Shown here: one piece after another, positions 55,636 to 64,000 of the stretch
Layout: every line of letters starts with the position of its first letter
Position numbering within the stretch: position 1 is the first letter of the stretch
From: Paramacrobiotus metropolitanus
Taxonomy: Eukaryota; Tardigrada; Eutardigrada; Parachela; Macrobiotidae
Length of the DNA: 64,000 nt
Reading direction: 5' to 3'
Assembly: GCF_019649055.1 (NCBI RefSeq)
Contig: NW_026570230.1
Span: forward strand, 558,001-622,000
The notes under the pieces: generated by a model
Seen by the model: the letters and a program-made list of their open reading frames with translations, nothing else
What the model was told of the DNA's origin: nothing
Database searches by the model: none
Made by a program: the position numbers and the translations under genes

Positions 55636-57801
55636 ATGAATCCGACCCAGGAAATGGCGAAGAAGGAGAACAACACCTCTCACTTCGTCGGAGTCGTAAC
55701 AACCGACCTGAGTGTGGTAACAATCCCACAACCACCAACAGTACCGAGCCCCCCAGAACCGGAACACAATACGTCGACGGCGACACCACATGTGCCAACG
55801 TCGAACGTGGCGACAACGACATCAGCCGGGGCATATACCAGTACTTCGTACGCGACGCGGACAACAACGTACGCGCCGGTACCGAATACGAGAGGAGACC
55901 GGACAACAGATTCCTCACGTCCCCCAGTCTTGTTACCGAGACCTGGTACGGAGGCGTATCGCCCACCAATGACGAATTCCAACCCGAACTTTCTCCGCCA
56001 GAACCCGCAGCTCGACCCTGAACGCGGGCGAGCTCGGTCATTCAACATGGCTGACCAGCAGCAGGACGGACGAAATGGAGAGGACAGCTCCGACCAACAA
56101 GGCCGAAGGCCTCCACACCGACCTACACAAAGTCGGATGCCGGCTGAGGGAACACAGCCCGACCGGTACGGAAGAGTCCACGACCAGCCAAGTGGATTTT
56201 ATCCGCCGGCGCCGAGACAAAATCGAGCGCCCCCTCCACAACAGTATGGAGGACAGCCGCAACAGCCTCGTCACGCAGACCAGACTCAGGCTCGGTATCG
56301 GCAACAGGACGGATACGACGGACACGATGACGAAGCATATCATCAGGAGGCATACGAGGACCAACAAGGTCACATGCCATACGCCAACCCGCCACCCGCC
56401 CCGGCCGTACAACAAGTCGCGCCGGCGGCACATCCGATTACCCTCGGACAAGACCCAGCCCACGTTGCCCTGATACGCGCAATGACCCACGGACGTCGGC
56501 AACCCTTACCGCCGTTCGATGGCGACCACACCAAACTTCACGGGTGGCTCAAGCAGATTCGAAGCCTGTATCGTCAAGCCCAACAATGGTACGAAGACGA
56601 TCAGACTTTCATGTCCGACTTGGTAGCCCAATTAGATGGCCAAGCGGAGCATTGGCATACCCTTGAAGCCGCCGGAGAACCAATCGGCGGATGGCCAGTC
56701 AACCTATGGCTGACCAAATTCGAGCAGCGATTTGCGGACAAGAACAAGGAAGTGAACATGATATCCCGGATAAACAAACGGATATTCCGTTTCGGCGAAG
56801 AAACGCCGGAACAGCACTTTGACGCGATGATGTTCATGAAGTCTCAAGTCCCCACAGTCACCGATCAAATGATACTATATCATCTCAGGGAGAACATCCA
56901 CGAACCCAAACTGCGGGAGGCCCTGGAAATCAGGATGCCGGCAACGCCGATCGAGTTCCGTGACTATCTACGGGACTTCGTTAACGGCAAGGAAATGTAC
57001 GAGGTGCGGAAATCGCGCGATGGCGACTACGCCAGAGTCCGGACAGCAACACCTGCACCTGTCCCGACTCCACCTCCGGCGATACCACAACAGACTGGAT
57101 ATCAGCCACATATGATGCCGGGATACCAAACTCCAACGGCACAGTACGGACAACTGAGTCCGGCGCCGACGCCACCGGTGCAACAAGCACCTGTCCAGCA
57201 ACAGACTTGGGCAGGCGCGGCAGCAGCGAATCTGAATCCCCCGGCACCGGGAGTTGGAGCCCCCGTTAACAACTACGGAGGCCAAGGTTATAGCTCGGGC
57301 GGTAACCAAAACAACACAGGTTTTGGCTACGGACAGAATTCGAACCAGGGATACTCCGCCTACGGCCAGTATCCTCCACAGGGATACGGCAGCGGAGGCT
57401 ATGGTCGCGGAAGAGGACGCGGCGGCGGGAATCGCGGCCGTGGGAACTTCTCTAACCGCGGCGGAGGCGGCAACCAACAGGGGAACCGACCTCCCCAGGC
57501 ACAACAAAGTGCTCGGCAAGGATCAACGTACGTCGACAAAATGGAGGCAGCCTTCTTCCAGGGGACGAAGGACAAGACCTTCAGGTCCAGGCACTGCATG
57601 TTCAACAACTATGACGAGTCGCGCTGCATCTATGGCTCGGACAACAATCCGAACCTTCGGTGGTACGACGATTGGTACCGCCGATACTCGAAGAATGGCC
57701 CGGTTGGCTCGGCCAATCCTTTCTGGAAGGACATCGCCAACGCCAACAGGCAGGAGGCTCGGGTAGCCCCGGTAACGGAAACCGGTCGCCCGGCCAGGTG
57801 A
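55636..57801 (+). CDS. gag: Element C gag: capsid, RGG tract and C-domain (721 aa)
   Basis: A Thr/Pro-rich lead (residues 1-130) and a Gln/Pro-rich stretch precede the capsid at about 270-450: LPPFDGDHTKLHGWLKQI, WLTKFEQRFADKNKEV, GEETPEQHFDAMM and ALEIRMPATPIEFRDYLRDF. Instead of a CCHC knuckle there is a GYG/RGG low-complexity tract (GYGRGRGRGGGNRGRGNF, about 585-620), which in other proteins binds RNA. It is followed by a conserved C-domain with YVDKMEAAFF, a Cys pair and WYDDWYRRY, also present in element B. The frame is open throughout. Confidence 0.82.
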   Translation: MNPTQEMAKKENNTSHFVGVVTTDLSVVTIPQPPTVPSPPEPEHNTSTATPHVPTSNVATTTSAGAYTSTSYATRTTTYAPVPNTRGDRTTDSSRPPVLLPRPGTEAYRPPMTNSNPNFLRQNPQLDPERGRARSFNMADQQQDGRNGEDSSDQQGRRPPHRPTQSRMPAEGTQPDRYGRVHDQPSGFYPPAPRQNRAPPPQQYGGQPQQPRHADQTQARYRQQDGYDGHDDEAYHQEAYEDQQGHMPYANPPPAPAVQQVAPAAHPITLGQDPAHVALIRAMTHGRRQPLPPFDGDHTKLHGWLKQIRSLYRQAQQWYEDDQTFMSDLVAQLDGQAEHWHTLEAAGEPIGGWPVNLWLTKFEQRFADKNKEVNMISRINKRIFRFGEETPEQHFDAMMFMKSQVPTVTDQMILYHLRENIHEPKLREALEIRMPATPIEFRDYLRDFVNGKEMYEVRKSRDGDYARVRTATPAPVPTPPPAIPQQTGYQPHMMPGYQTPTAQYGQLSPAPTPPVQQAPVQQQTWAGAAAANLNPPAPGVGAPVNNYGGQGYSSGGNQNNTGFGYGQNSNQGYSAYGQYPPQGYGSGGYGRGRGRGGGNRGRGNFSNRGGGGNQQGNRPPQAQQSARQGSTYVDKMEAAFFQGTKDKTFRSRHCMFNNYDESRCIYGSDNNPNLRWYDDWYRRYSKNGPVGSANPFWKDIANANRQEARVAPVTETGRPAR

Positions 57802-58058
57802 ATGGCGGAAACCGCAACAATACCGGCGGAACCAACAAGGTTCCCCGGCATACAGAGAACCGCGCCCCCAGTCGCCAGCTCGACACCACCCAACAATGGG
57901 CCGGCTCGGAGTAACTCCCCGGGAAACGCCCAAGGTCGATGAGCTCCGGTGACTCATTCGACCTCCAACATCCGACCGAACCACCGGACAAGGATAACCC
58001 CACTAACCAACCGCTTACTTCCTGGAACGAATCGAACTTCCCCACGACGATTGAGTAA
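57802..58058 (+). other. Element C gag-pol junction
   Basis: About 250 bp separate the gag stop from the next open frame, which begins after TAA at 58056-58058. Gly/Asn-rich codons continue for a while in another frame, so a frameshift may lie here. Confidence 0.4.
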
Positions 58059-60680
58059 GGCTACCAACAGATAGCCACCATCCTCCAACTACTCGGACTG
58101 AACGAAAACAGTTCCGAGGAGGACTTCGCAAAGGCGATATCGACCTCCACAAAGGAGGCGGAGACGGCTCGGAAGTTAGCCGCCCAGCTCGGCGTGTACG
58201 CCAACAATGGCACCGTCGAAGCGTGGCCCGGGATGCAACAGGCACTCGAGGCGACCGACCCAGCCCCTCGATTTGGAGCTGGGACGTCGGAGGTCGGAAC
58301 GCGAGAAACGCCCGACCTAAGCAGCGCAAACAAAGCGACTGCGCCGTCCGTCACACAAAGTGACGTAGTACGGCCCGGCCACGGAAGTTGGACCGGATTG
58401 CCGGTGAGGATAAACTCAACCGAGCAGCCCAGACGAGGCCCAAGACGCGGAGGACCGGGACGCCGATTCACGCATTGGGGCAGCAGAAACTTCCCCAACG
58501 TATCATCCGGACGCGCAACAGATAGATACGCTGCAACAATAGCAGCTGTCGACCTTACCGAAGAATCGGAGGGAATCGACCAATGGGAAACAGTCCCATT
58601 GGAAGCACAGGTACCCGTTTACTCTCGGCCAGGAGAAGCGGCCCTCTTCCTGCCAAAAGAGCGACCAGCCAGAACGATAGCCAGTTCTCGAACATTCCTG
58701 AACCTCGACTATATGTGGTCAAAATTGAGGCCAACGGACGTCTCAATGGAGGAAAGGATACTGGCTCAGGCACAACGGTTCGGAACCGCCAGATTACCGG
58801 AGGACGGAGTAGCTAACCGACCCGAGGTACAGGAAGCGGGTGAAATCGGAGTCGAACTTACACAAGGTTCAACTCAACAACCAGCCGACCACGGACCGGT
58901 GTCGTTAATTCCCATCAGACCGACGATTCGGGAAGTAACCTTTGAGAAGGGAACACATAAGAAACCTAAGACAGTTCGAGCTTGGACACACGAAATCCAA
59001 GTCGGATCCACGCCCACATTGGCGATGTTAGATGCCGGAGCGGAGACTTCGCTCATCGACGAGAGGAACGGTTTAACGATGCAACCCCTCGGACATTACA
59101 CCAAAGTACTTGGTGTTGGCGGACAAGTCGCCTTTATGGTGTCCCACTGCTGTACTGCACCTGTAACAATGCAGGGCTTTACCAGCCACCATACATTTCA
59201 CGTCCAGCCGACCGAAGCGGACATTCCAGTACTGCTCGGATGCGACTACCTGCATTCGAAGTTCACCTTCGTCTTAACACCGATCACTACTACGGAAAAA
59301 CCGGTAGGAACGACGGTAGTGCAGTCTATCCCGATACCAGAGGCATCGGGCGAGTTACCAAGTGAAGCAAGGATAAGTCGGATTGATCACCCGTCGGACC
59401 CTTCGCGAATTTGCCGTGACTGCCGGAATAACAACCGGACTCTGCTCGAGGAACTTAAGCTGCACAACGCCATTGAAGCGTACGAAGGACGGAAAAACAC
59501 CGGCACACTACGACCGGCTAAGACAGTACTGAAGTCTATCCCGATACCAGAGGCACCCGCTGAAGCGGATGCCCAGAACCCAGAACGAGTACGACAAAAG
59601 TGCCGAACTTGGTTCTCAGTAGTTCGACACTTTCTCGACCAACGAACGTCGGAAATGGTGACCACTCTGCAACAGAACGGAGCGATAACTCCCAATCAAA
59701 TACAGGACGCACAACAAACGTGTGAACCGGTAATCGCCCTCATGAACGATATAGAGGACGAAGCATGGGAATGTGAAGATGAACGAGACCCTACCCATCG
59801 ACAATACATGGAATATGGATTAACTCTACCACCCCTGCTCCAAATACCCTGCCATGAACTCGGCAGACGACTATTCATCTATATGCAGCGAGTCCAGTTG
59901 CACGGAGAATCGTCAACGGCTGCATTTTGGCAACGGTACGGCGAGGACACCGCCATAACGCGACTCATTCCCGACCCGCTACCGCCAATTGAAGAGCATA
60001 CTTCGACCAAAGTACAATTCGTAGGCAGCCCAGCAAAGCCCCAGGACGAGGTAATCCTGGACGAAACCGACAAACCTTACCGGTGTGCTATCTGTCAAGA
60101 CAATATTGACGAGGTAGTACGGACCATAAAAGCTCACCACGACCTAACTTGGTCGGACGACAGACCGTCGTCACCGTCACCTGCGCAACAGGAACGGAAG
60201 GTAGACCGCTTCCGGAAGCCCCAACAGACGAGCATCCGATGGCTGAGTGACATAGACTCACAACCAACCGACCTTGAGAATCAGGACGGAGCAAGTCGAC
60301 CTACCCAAGCGACGGACATGGCCGACCAAGCTGAAACGACCACAAAGGCTGAAGTCGGCAACACACCACAAGTCGGACAGGAAGACGGAACAACCGTCGA
60401 AAACGAAGATTACCAGTCGGACGACTCGGATATACAGAGTACGAGTGATTCGGCGGACACGGACTCCGATAACCGACCTTTGGAAGAATCCGAAGAAGAA
60501 GACGACGAGGGATTCGATCTGTCAGTCCGACACTGTAAGACAGATAAACCGAGCATAAACGACTCGGACGACTCGTCATCGGAGGACGAAGAACCGACTT
60601 ACGATGTACGGCTAACTACAGCATTGCGGTCTATAGTTCACACAGAATTTATAGACGAGCAACCGGAACAAACCGAATAA
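58059..60680 (+). CDS. Element C protease and linker
   Basis: The frame is open from 58059, with a first ATG at 58194. It has a helical start (YQQIATILQLLGLNENSSEE), the segment RTIASSRTFLNLDYMW, and protease at 58970-59270. The active site reads LDAGAETSLI (GAT GCC GGA at 59031-59039), where B has LDTGAETSLI. VPVLLGCDYL-like IPVLLGCDYLHSKF is the second motif. A long linker follows, with two KSIPIPEA-type repeats, a C-x2-C pair (CAICQDNIDEVVRTI) and an acidic stretch (STSDSADTDSDNRPLEE). It ends at an in-frame TAA; the protein context resumes downstream in the same frame. Confidence 0.78.
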   Translation, partial: GYQQIATILQLLGLNENSSEEDFAKAISTSTKEAETARKLAAQLGVYANNGTVEAWPGMQQALEATDPAPRFGAGTSEVGTRETPDLSSANKATAPSVTQSDVVRPGHGSWTGLPVRINSTEQPRRGPRRGGPGRRFTHWGSRNFPNVSSGRATDRYAATIAAVDLTEESEGIDQWETVPLEAQVPVYSRPGEAALFLPKERPARTIASSRTFLNLDYMWSKLRPTDVSMEERILAQAQRFGTARLPEDGVANRPEVQEAGEIGVELTQGSTQQPADHGPVSLIPIRPTIREVTFEKGTHKKPKTVRAWTHEIQVGSTPTLAMLDAGAETSLIDERNGLTMQPLGHYTKVLGVGGQVAFMVSHCCTAPVTMQGFTSHHTFHVQPTEADIPVLLGCDYLHSKFTFVLTPITTTEKPVGTTVVQSIPIPEASGELPSEARISRIDHPSDPSRICRDCRNNNRTLLEELKLHNAIEAYEGRKNTGTLRPAKTVLKSIPIPEAPAEADAQNPERVRQKCRTWFSVVRHFLDQRTSEMVTTLQQNGAITPNQIQDAQQTCEPVIALMNDIEDEAWECEDERDPTHRQYMEYGLTLPPLLQIPCHELGRRLFIYMQRVQLHGESSTAAFWQRYGEDTAITRLIPDPLPPIEEHTSTKVQFVGSPAKPQDEVILDETDKPYRCAICQDNIDEVVRTIKAHHDLTWSDDRPSSPSPAQQERKVDRFRKPQQTSIRWLSDIDSQPTDLENQDGASRPTQATDMADQAETTTKAEVGNTPQVGQEDGTTVENEDYQSDDSDIQSTSDSADTDSDNRPLEESEEEDDEGFDLSVRHCKTDKPSINDSDDSSSEDEEPTYDVRLTTALRSIVHTEFIDEQPEQTE

Positions 60681-61580
60681 ACTAAGCCGGTCGACTCCGA
60701 ACAACAGGATGAACTCGACCAACTCAAGACCGTGTGGGAATTTGGAGGAGGTAAACCGAAACAAGACGATTCCCGACCTCCACCTATCGTCACCCAGCAG
60801 TTGTCAACCGGACAACCGACCTTGGCTAACTTAACCGACCAACAGAAGTCGGAGCACTTCAATACATGGAAGGCACGAGTCGCCAAAGTCACGACGATCG
60901 AAGAGTTGGACCTGGACAACAAATGCCCAGAAGTCCACCACCTAAAGCTGGACCCCTACGTAGAGACGAAAGCGCTAGACCGACAAGTTGTCTTTAACAG
61001 CGAACGAGTCTCTCTCCCACCATGGTCAACATGTTCGATTAAGGTACGGACGGCCAAACCAATGGACCCGAGAAGACGAATTTACTTCTCTACCCTACAA
61101 CGAGTAGTCCGACCTATTCGGCCAATCGAAGCCAAGATCGACATCCGACCGACAAACGATATGGCCTGGATAACTATCCAGAACACGACCCACCAAACGA
61201 AGGTCTTGAAAAAAGGCGTACGACTTGGCCACATGCAATATGCCGATGTCTATATACCAGAAATCAACAACGAATTCGTCGAATGGGATCTCCCACACAA
61301 AGTGGCGAAGACCTGGCCCCCGACTCGGGAAGCGAAGCCGAAACCCCAGCTCGAAGTTTTCGAGGCAACAGGAGTTCGAGCCCAACGGAAAGTCAAACTC
61401 ATCCCTCGAGCCGTAACCATGGTAGAAGTCGTCCTGGACGTACCGGTATCCAAGGACCAGAAACTTATGTACCTAGGAGAATCCGACCTCAAACGAGATG
61501 GAGTCGAATTCATGGACGGTGTAACCAAGCATGATGGGAAACGATTCACCATCATGGTGGCAAATCACACCCGTCGGTAA
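60681..61580 (+). CDS. Element C pre-RT domain
   Basis: The frame continues from the preceding one past the stop. It contains LPPWSTCSIKVRTAKPMDPR and KVKLIPRAVTMVEVVLDV, two beta-rich repeats of the kind found between protease and RT in gypsy-type pol. It stops at TAA 61578-61580, where element B has a sense codon (NYSKETHILRKG against NHTRR-stop-VTLRKS). Confidence 0.7.
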   Translation, partial: TKPVDSEQQDELDQLKTVWEFGGGKPKQDDSRPPPIVTQQLSTGQPTLANLTDQQKSEHFNTWKARVAKVTTIEELDLDNKCPEVHHLKLDPYVETKALDRQVVFNSERVSLPPWSTCSIKVRTAKPMDPRRRIYFSTLQRVVRPIRPIEAKIDIRPTNDMAWITIQNTTHQTKVLKKGVRLGHMQYADVYIPEINNEFVEWDLPHKVAKTWPPTREAKPKPQLEVFEATGVRAQRKVKLIPRAVTMVEVVLDVPVSKDQKLMYLGESDLKRDGVEFMDGVTKHDGKRFTIMVANHTRR

Positions 61581-61604
61581 GTCACCTTACGCAAAAGTGC
61601 ACAG

Positions 61605-62687
61605 ATGGGCCGAGCCGAAGCATTTACCATGATGACGGACGATCAGAAGGTTGAAGAAGCACGAGTCAACACGGCTGAAGTCGAACAGGAAGACGCGGAA
61701 TCCCAGGAGGAGCGAAGGAGAATCATCGACTCCATGAACTTCGGTAAAAACTTAACCGATGAGCAACTAGTCAAACTGAAGGCAGTTGCATGGGATTACC
61801 GGACTGTATTTCCGACTTCGAAGGAACCTTACGGGGACGTCAAAGGGGTAACACATATCATTGATGTCCAAGGTGCAAAACCGATTAAGATGAACCCCAC
61901 CAGGACAAGCTGGAAGGGACGTGAATTCATCCAGAAACACGTGCAAGAGATGCTCGACCCAGGAGCCATCGAACCGTCATCGGCTGCATGGAGCTTCCCC
62001 GTCGTCTTAGCCGCGAAACGGAACGGAGACGGCACGGTAGGAACACGCTTCTGCATCAACTATATCAAGTTGAATTCCGTCACGAAGAAAAACAACTACC
62101 CATTACCGAACCCGGACGAGCTACTGGACCGATGTGCCGGAATGGAATACTACGGCAAGGTAGAATGTCAGTCCGGCTTTTGGCAAATTCCCATGGACGA
62201 ACAATCCAAAGACTACACGACCTTCGTAACACCCGAAGGCATGTGGCGATTTAACCGTATGCCATTTGGAGTCTGCAACGGACCAGCAACTTTCCAAATG
62301 CATATGGACAAGATCACAGCATCAGCTCGAAAGAAGGGTGTGTTCGCCTACATCGACGACATCATCTTCTTCGGCAAAACGTTCGAAGACTTCCTCGAGG
62401 CTTTCCGAGCGACTCTCGAATGCCTCCGCGATGCTGGATTTACGGTCAAACCCTCCAAATGCGAGGTCGGAACGGACAGACTGCTGTTCCTGGGACATGT
62501 TCTTAGTAAGAACGGAGTCCAGACTGATGACGAGAAAGTGGCCTGTATTGCAGAACAAAGCTGCCCGAGGACTGAACGGCAACTTAGGTCGTTCCTCGGA
62601 CTGGCCAACTACTATCGTAAATTTATCCGAGGATACGCTCAAAAGACGTCAAAATGTACGAGCTCCTCCGGAAGGATAAGAACATAG
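61605..62687 (+). CDS. pol: Element C reverse transcriptase
   Basis: The frame is the same as the upstream one. Recognisable parts are GDVKGVTHIIDVQGAKPIKM, IEPSSAAWSFPVVLAAKRNG, FCINYIKLNSVTKKNNYPLP, MPFGVCNGPATFQ, the catalytic box FAYIDDIIFF (Asp-Asp at 62355-62360) and FLGLANYYRKFI. Motif A reads YGKVECQSGFWQI: the metal-binding Asp is Glu (GAA, 62163-62165), while element B keeps VDCKSGFW. Glu at this position usually cripples polymerases, which is a family-level expectation rather than something shown here. The last 13 codons are out of frame. Confidence 0.85.
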   Translation: MGRAEAFTMMTDDQKVEEARVNTAEVEQEDAESQEERRRIIDSMNFGKNLTDEQLVKLKAVAWDYRTVFPTSKEPYGDVKGVTHIIDVQGAKPIKMNPTRTSWKGREFIQKHVQEMLDPGAIEPSSAAWSFPVVLAAKRNGDGTVGTRFCINYIKLNSVTKKNNYPLPNPDELLDRCAGMEYYGKVECQSGFWQIPMDEQSKDYTTFVTPEGMWRFNRMPFGVCNGPATFQMHMDKITASARKKGVFAYIDDIIFFGKTFEDFLEAFRATLECLRDAGFTVKPSKCEVGTDRLLFLGHVLSKNGVQTDDEKVACIAEQSCPRTERQLRSFLGLANYYRKFIRGYAQKTSKCTSSSGRIRT

Positions 62688-63259
62688 AGCTCGATTGGAC
62701 GGAAGCCCACACGGCTGAGTTCAACGACATCAAGAAGGCGCTAACAGAAGCACCCGTACTGGCAAAGTTCGACCCGACTAAGAAAACCGTCATCGAATGT
62801 GACGCAAGCGGAGCCGGACTTGGCGCGGTGATCTCACAAGACGATCATCCAATCTCCTACGCCAGTCGAGTCCTACGTGGACCGGAACTCAACTACGGAG
62901 TTACCGAATGGGAATGCTTGGCCGTGGTATGGGCCGTGCAGAAATTCAAGCACTTCATCGCCCACGGACCATTCACCGTACGAACGGATCACCGAGCATT
63001 GCAGAATCTGCTCCGATGCGAGTCGAACCGACCTGGCATCAACCCTCGACTAACGAGATGGGCACTGGCTTTACAAGGACGGGACATAACCATCGAGTAT
63101 AAGCCAGGCGTTTTCTGCGACAATGCGGGCGCCCTGTCGAGATGGCCACTCGAACGTAGTGACGACAAAGATCCACATGAAGAGTTGGACCAAGTCCCTA
63201 ACTTCGAGGACTTCAAGGACGAAATTAAGGTCTGCACAATACGGACTCTTAGAGCCTGA
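62654..63259 (+). CDS. Element C RNase H
   Basis: The frame begins MYELLRKDKNIELDW in the -1 frame relative to RT. Motifs are IECDASGAGLGAVISQD, TEWECLAVVWAV and RTDHRALQN. The last reads CDNAGALSRW, with Gly (GGC, 63128-63130) where B and the family have Asp (NADALSR). That Asp is the fourth metal-binding residue of RNase H. Confidence 0.82.
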   Translation: MYELLRKDKNIELDWTEAHTAEFNDIKKALTEAPVLAKFDPTKKTVIECDASGAGLGAVISQDDHPISYASRVLRGPELNYGVTEWECLAVVWAVQKFKHFIAHGPFTVRTDHRALQNLLRCESNRPGINPRLTRWALALQGRDITIEYKPGVFCDNAGALSRWPLERSDDKDPHEELDQVPNFEDFKDEIKVCTIRTLRA

Positions 63260-64000
63260 AGGCGAACGCCTCAAAGAAAAGGAAGAAGGATATAAAGGAA
63301 CCACCGAAAATCCCCCTTCCACCGGTTCTCCTCGGATGCAACGTCATAACTGACTGGGACGACTTGAGTACCGCAGAGGTTCGGGTCATTAACATCCCAG
63401 CACCGGAGACACCGGAACCGACCATTCGGACCGTCCACACGGCGGAAGATGACGAGCTGGAAGCCGAAGAGACGCTCCCACCTCCACCCGAACCAAATTT
63501 GGAACTTCGGAAAGCGCAGTTGCGAGACCCACAGCTACGCAAAATCATCGACGAACTGGAGAATCCAGAGAAGCTCGACCACAAGTCGAAACATCTGGAA
63601 CATTACCAGATGGCGCAAGGAGTACTGTACAGACTGAAGACGATCAACACAAAGTTGGAACGTTGCTTCGTCGTACCACTTTTCAACCCAACCCTCCTTC
63701 GTCGTACCACCACCATGCGCAACCAAATCATCCGATCACTCCACGACGGAAAGACCGGAAACCACTTCGGACGGGAGAAAACGATCGAGGCACTGAAGTT
63801 GCGTTACTATTGGATTCGCATGAATAGCGACGCCATTGCCTACATCGAGAAATGCCGACAGTGCATTATGACAAACAAGCAACGATGCCCACCACCGGGT
63901 AAACTCCAAAAGACGGAAGTCGGCGAAGCTTGGTACCGCATATATGCGGACTTTAAAGGTCCTCTTCCTCGGACGGAGACGAAGGGATACCAGTACATCG
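63253..64000 (+). CDS. Element C integrase (partial, runs off window)
   Basis: An open frame of 249 codons runs to the window edge, offset from RNase H by a shift near 63245. It starts as a linker (PPKIPLPPVLLGCNVITD, VRVINIPAPETPEP). Integrase follows: LEHYQMAQGVLYRLK, the zinc domain LHDGKTGNHFGREKTIEALK with H-x6-H, LRYYWIRMNSD, CRQC, then AWYRIYADFKGPLP with the first core Asp. The rest of the DDE triad lies outside. Unlike B, the zinc domain is complete. Confidence 0.8.

Larger units (their letters stand above)
51454..64000 (+). mobile_element. LTR retrotransposon C (partial, Ty3/gypsy order, degraded)
   Basis: A probable 5' LTR, primer site and 1.3-kb leader precede gag, protease, RT, RNase H and the start of integrase. 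The element runs off the window. It is a relative of B: blocks of gag, protease, RT and RNase H align, but the LTR and leader do not. The coding strand is unusually rich in GTCGG/CCGAC, unlike B. In-frame stops at 54948, 55630, 58056, 60678 and 61578, shifts near 55000, 62650 and 63245, and altered catalytic residues indicate a dead copy. Confidence 0.85.

Noticed and set aside
56038-58045. Minus-strand frames of 100-180 codons through element C gag
   Set aside because: They are antisense shadows of the plus-strand gag ORF with Ser/Arg/Val-rich composition dictated by the opposite strand.

Overview
The window is eukaryotic and invertebrate in character. Coding exons are split by GT-AG introns of up to 5.7 kb, and most of the DNA is transposable elements and their debris. 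The one host gene I can reconstruct (four exons, 8893-20788) encodes a protein of about 597 residues with an N-terminal Tudor-like stretch and a central F-box. It resembles, from memory and unchecked, a protein family expanded in tardigrades (Hypsibius/Ramazzottius type), so a tardigrade is my best guess for the organism at moderate confidence.

Layout. (1) 1-8.8 kb is repeat debris. It holds interleaved copies of two short repeat families: X, which has short terminal inverted repeats and often a core of a 9-bp tandem repeat (TTTCTTAGG), and Y, about 330 bp. A fragment of a non-LTR reverse transcriptase lies on the minus strand, and a pol 3' end ends beside a perfect-looking hairpin. (2) 8.9-20.8 kb is the host gene. 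Its introns contain another pol relic, a 690-bp fold-back element, a TA-flanked Tc1/mariner-type element nested in an older palindrome, a second cluster of X and Y repeats, and a tRNA-headed SINE. (3) 21,642-31,915 is LTR element A on the minus strand. Its LTRs are about 99% identical and flanked by a 4-bp target duplication. It encodes gag, protease, an integrase-type HHCC zinc domain placed before RT, then RT, RNase H, a second HHCC domain and an unrelated 477-aa ORF. No integrase core is visible. (4) 32,343-51,337 is LTR element B, about 19 kb, minus strand, Ty3/gypsy gene order, with diverged LTRs. It has many frameshifts, a 1.6-kb insertion splitting RT, and about 4.3 kb of extra proline-rich and coiled-coil reading frames downstream of integrase. 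(5) 51,454-64,000 is element C, plus strand. It is a diverged relative of B with a different LTR and is cut by the window end inside integrase. B and C lie head to head, with their 5' LTRs about 115 bp apart and a near-perfect 40-bp-arm hairpin between them.

The main points for follow-up are: the duplicated HHCC domain and unknown third ORF of A; the conserved -1 reading-frame break between RT and RNase H at the same codon in B and C; the unusual B/C gag (long coiled coil, capsid, RGG-rich tract instead of CCHC, conserved C-terminal domain); the 3' accessory block of B; and the X repeat family. All homology statements rest on motif reading, not on searches.
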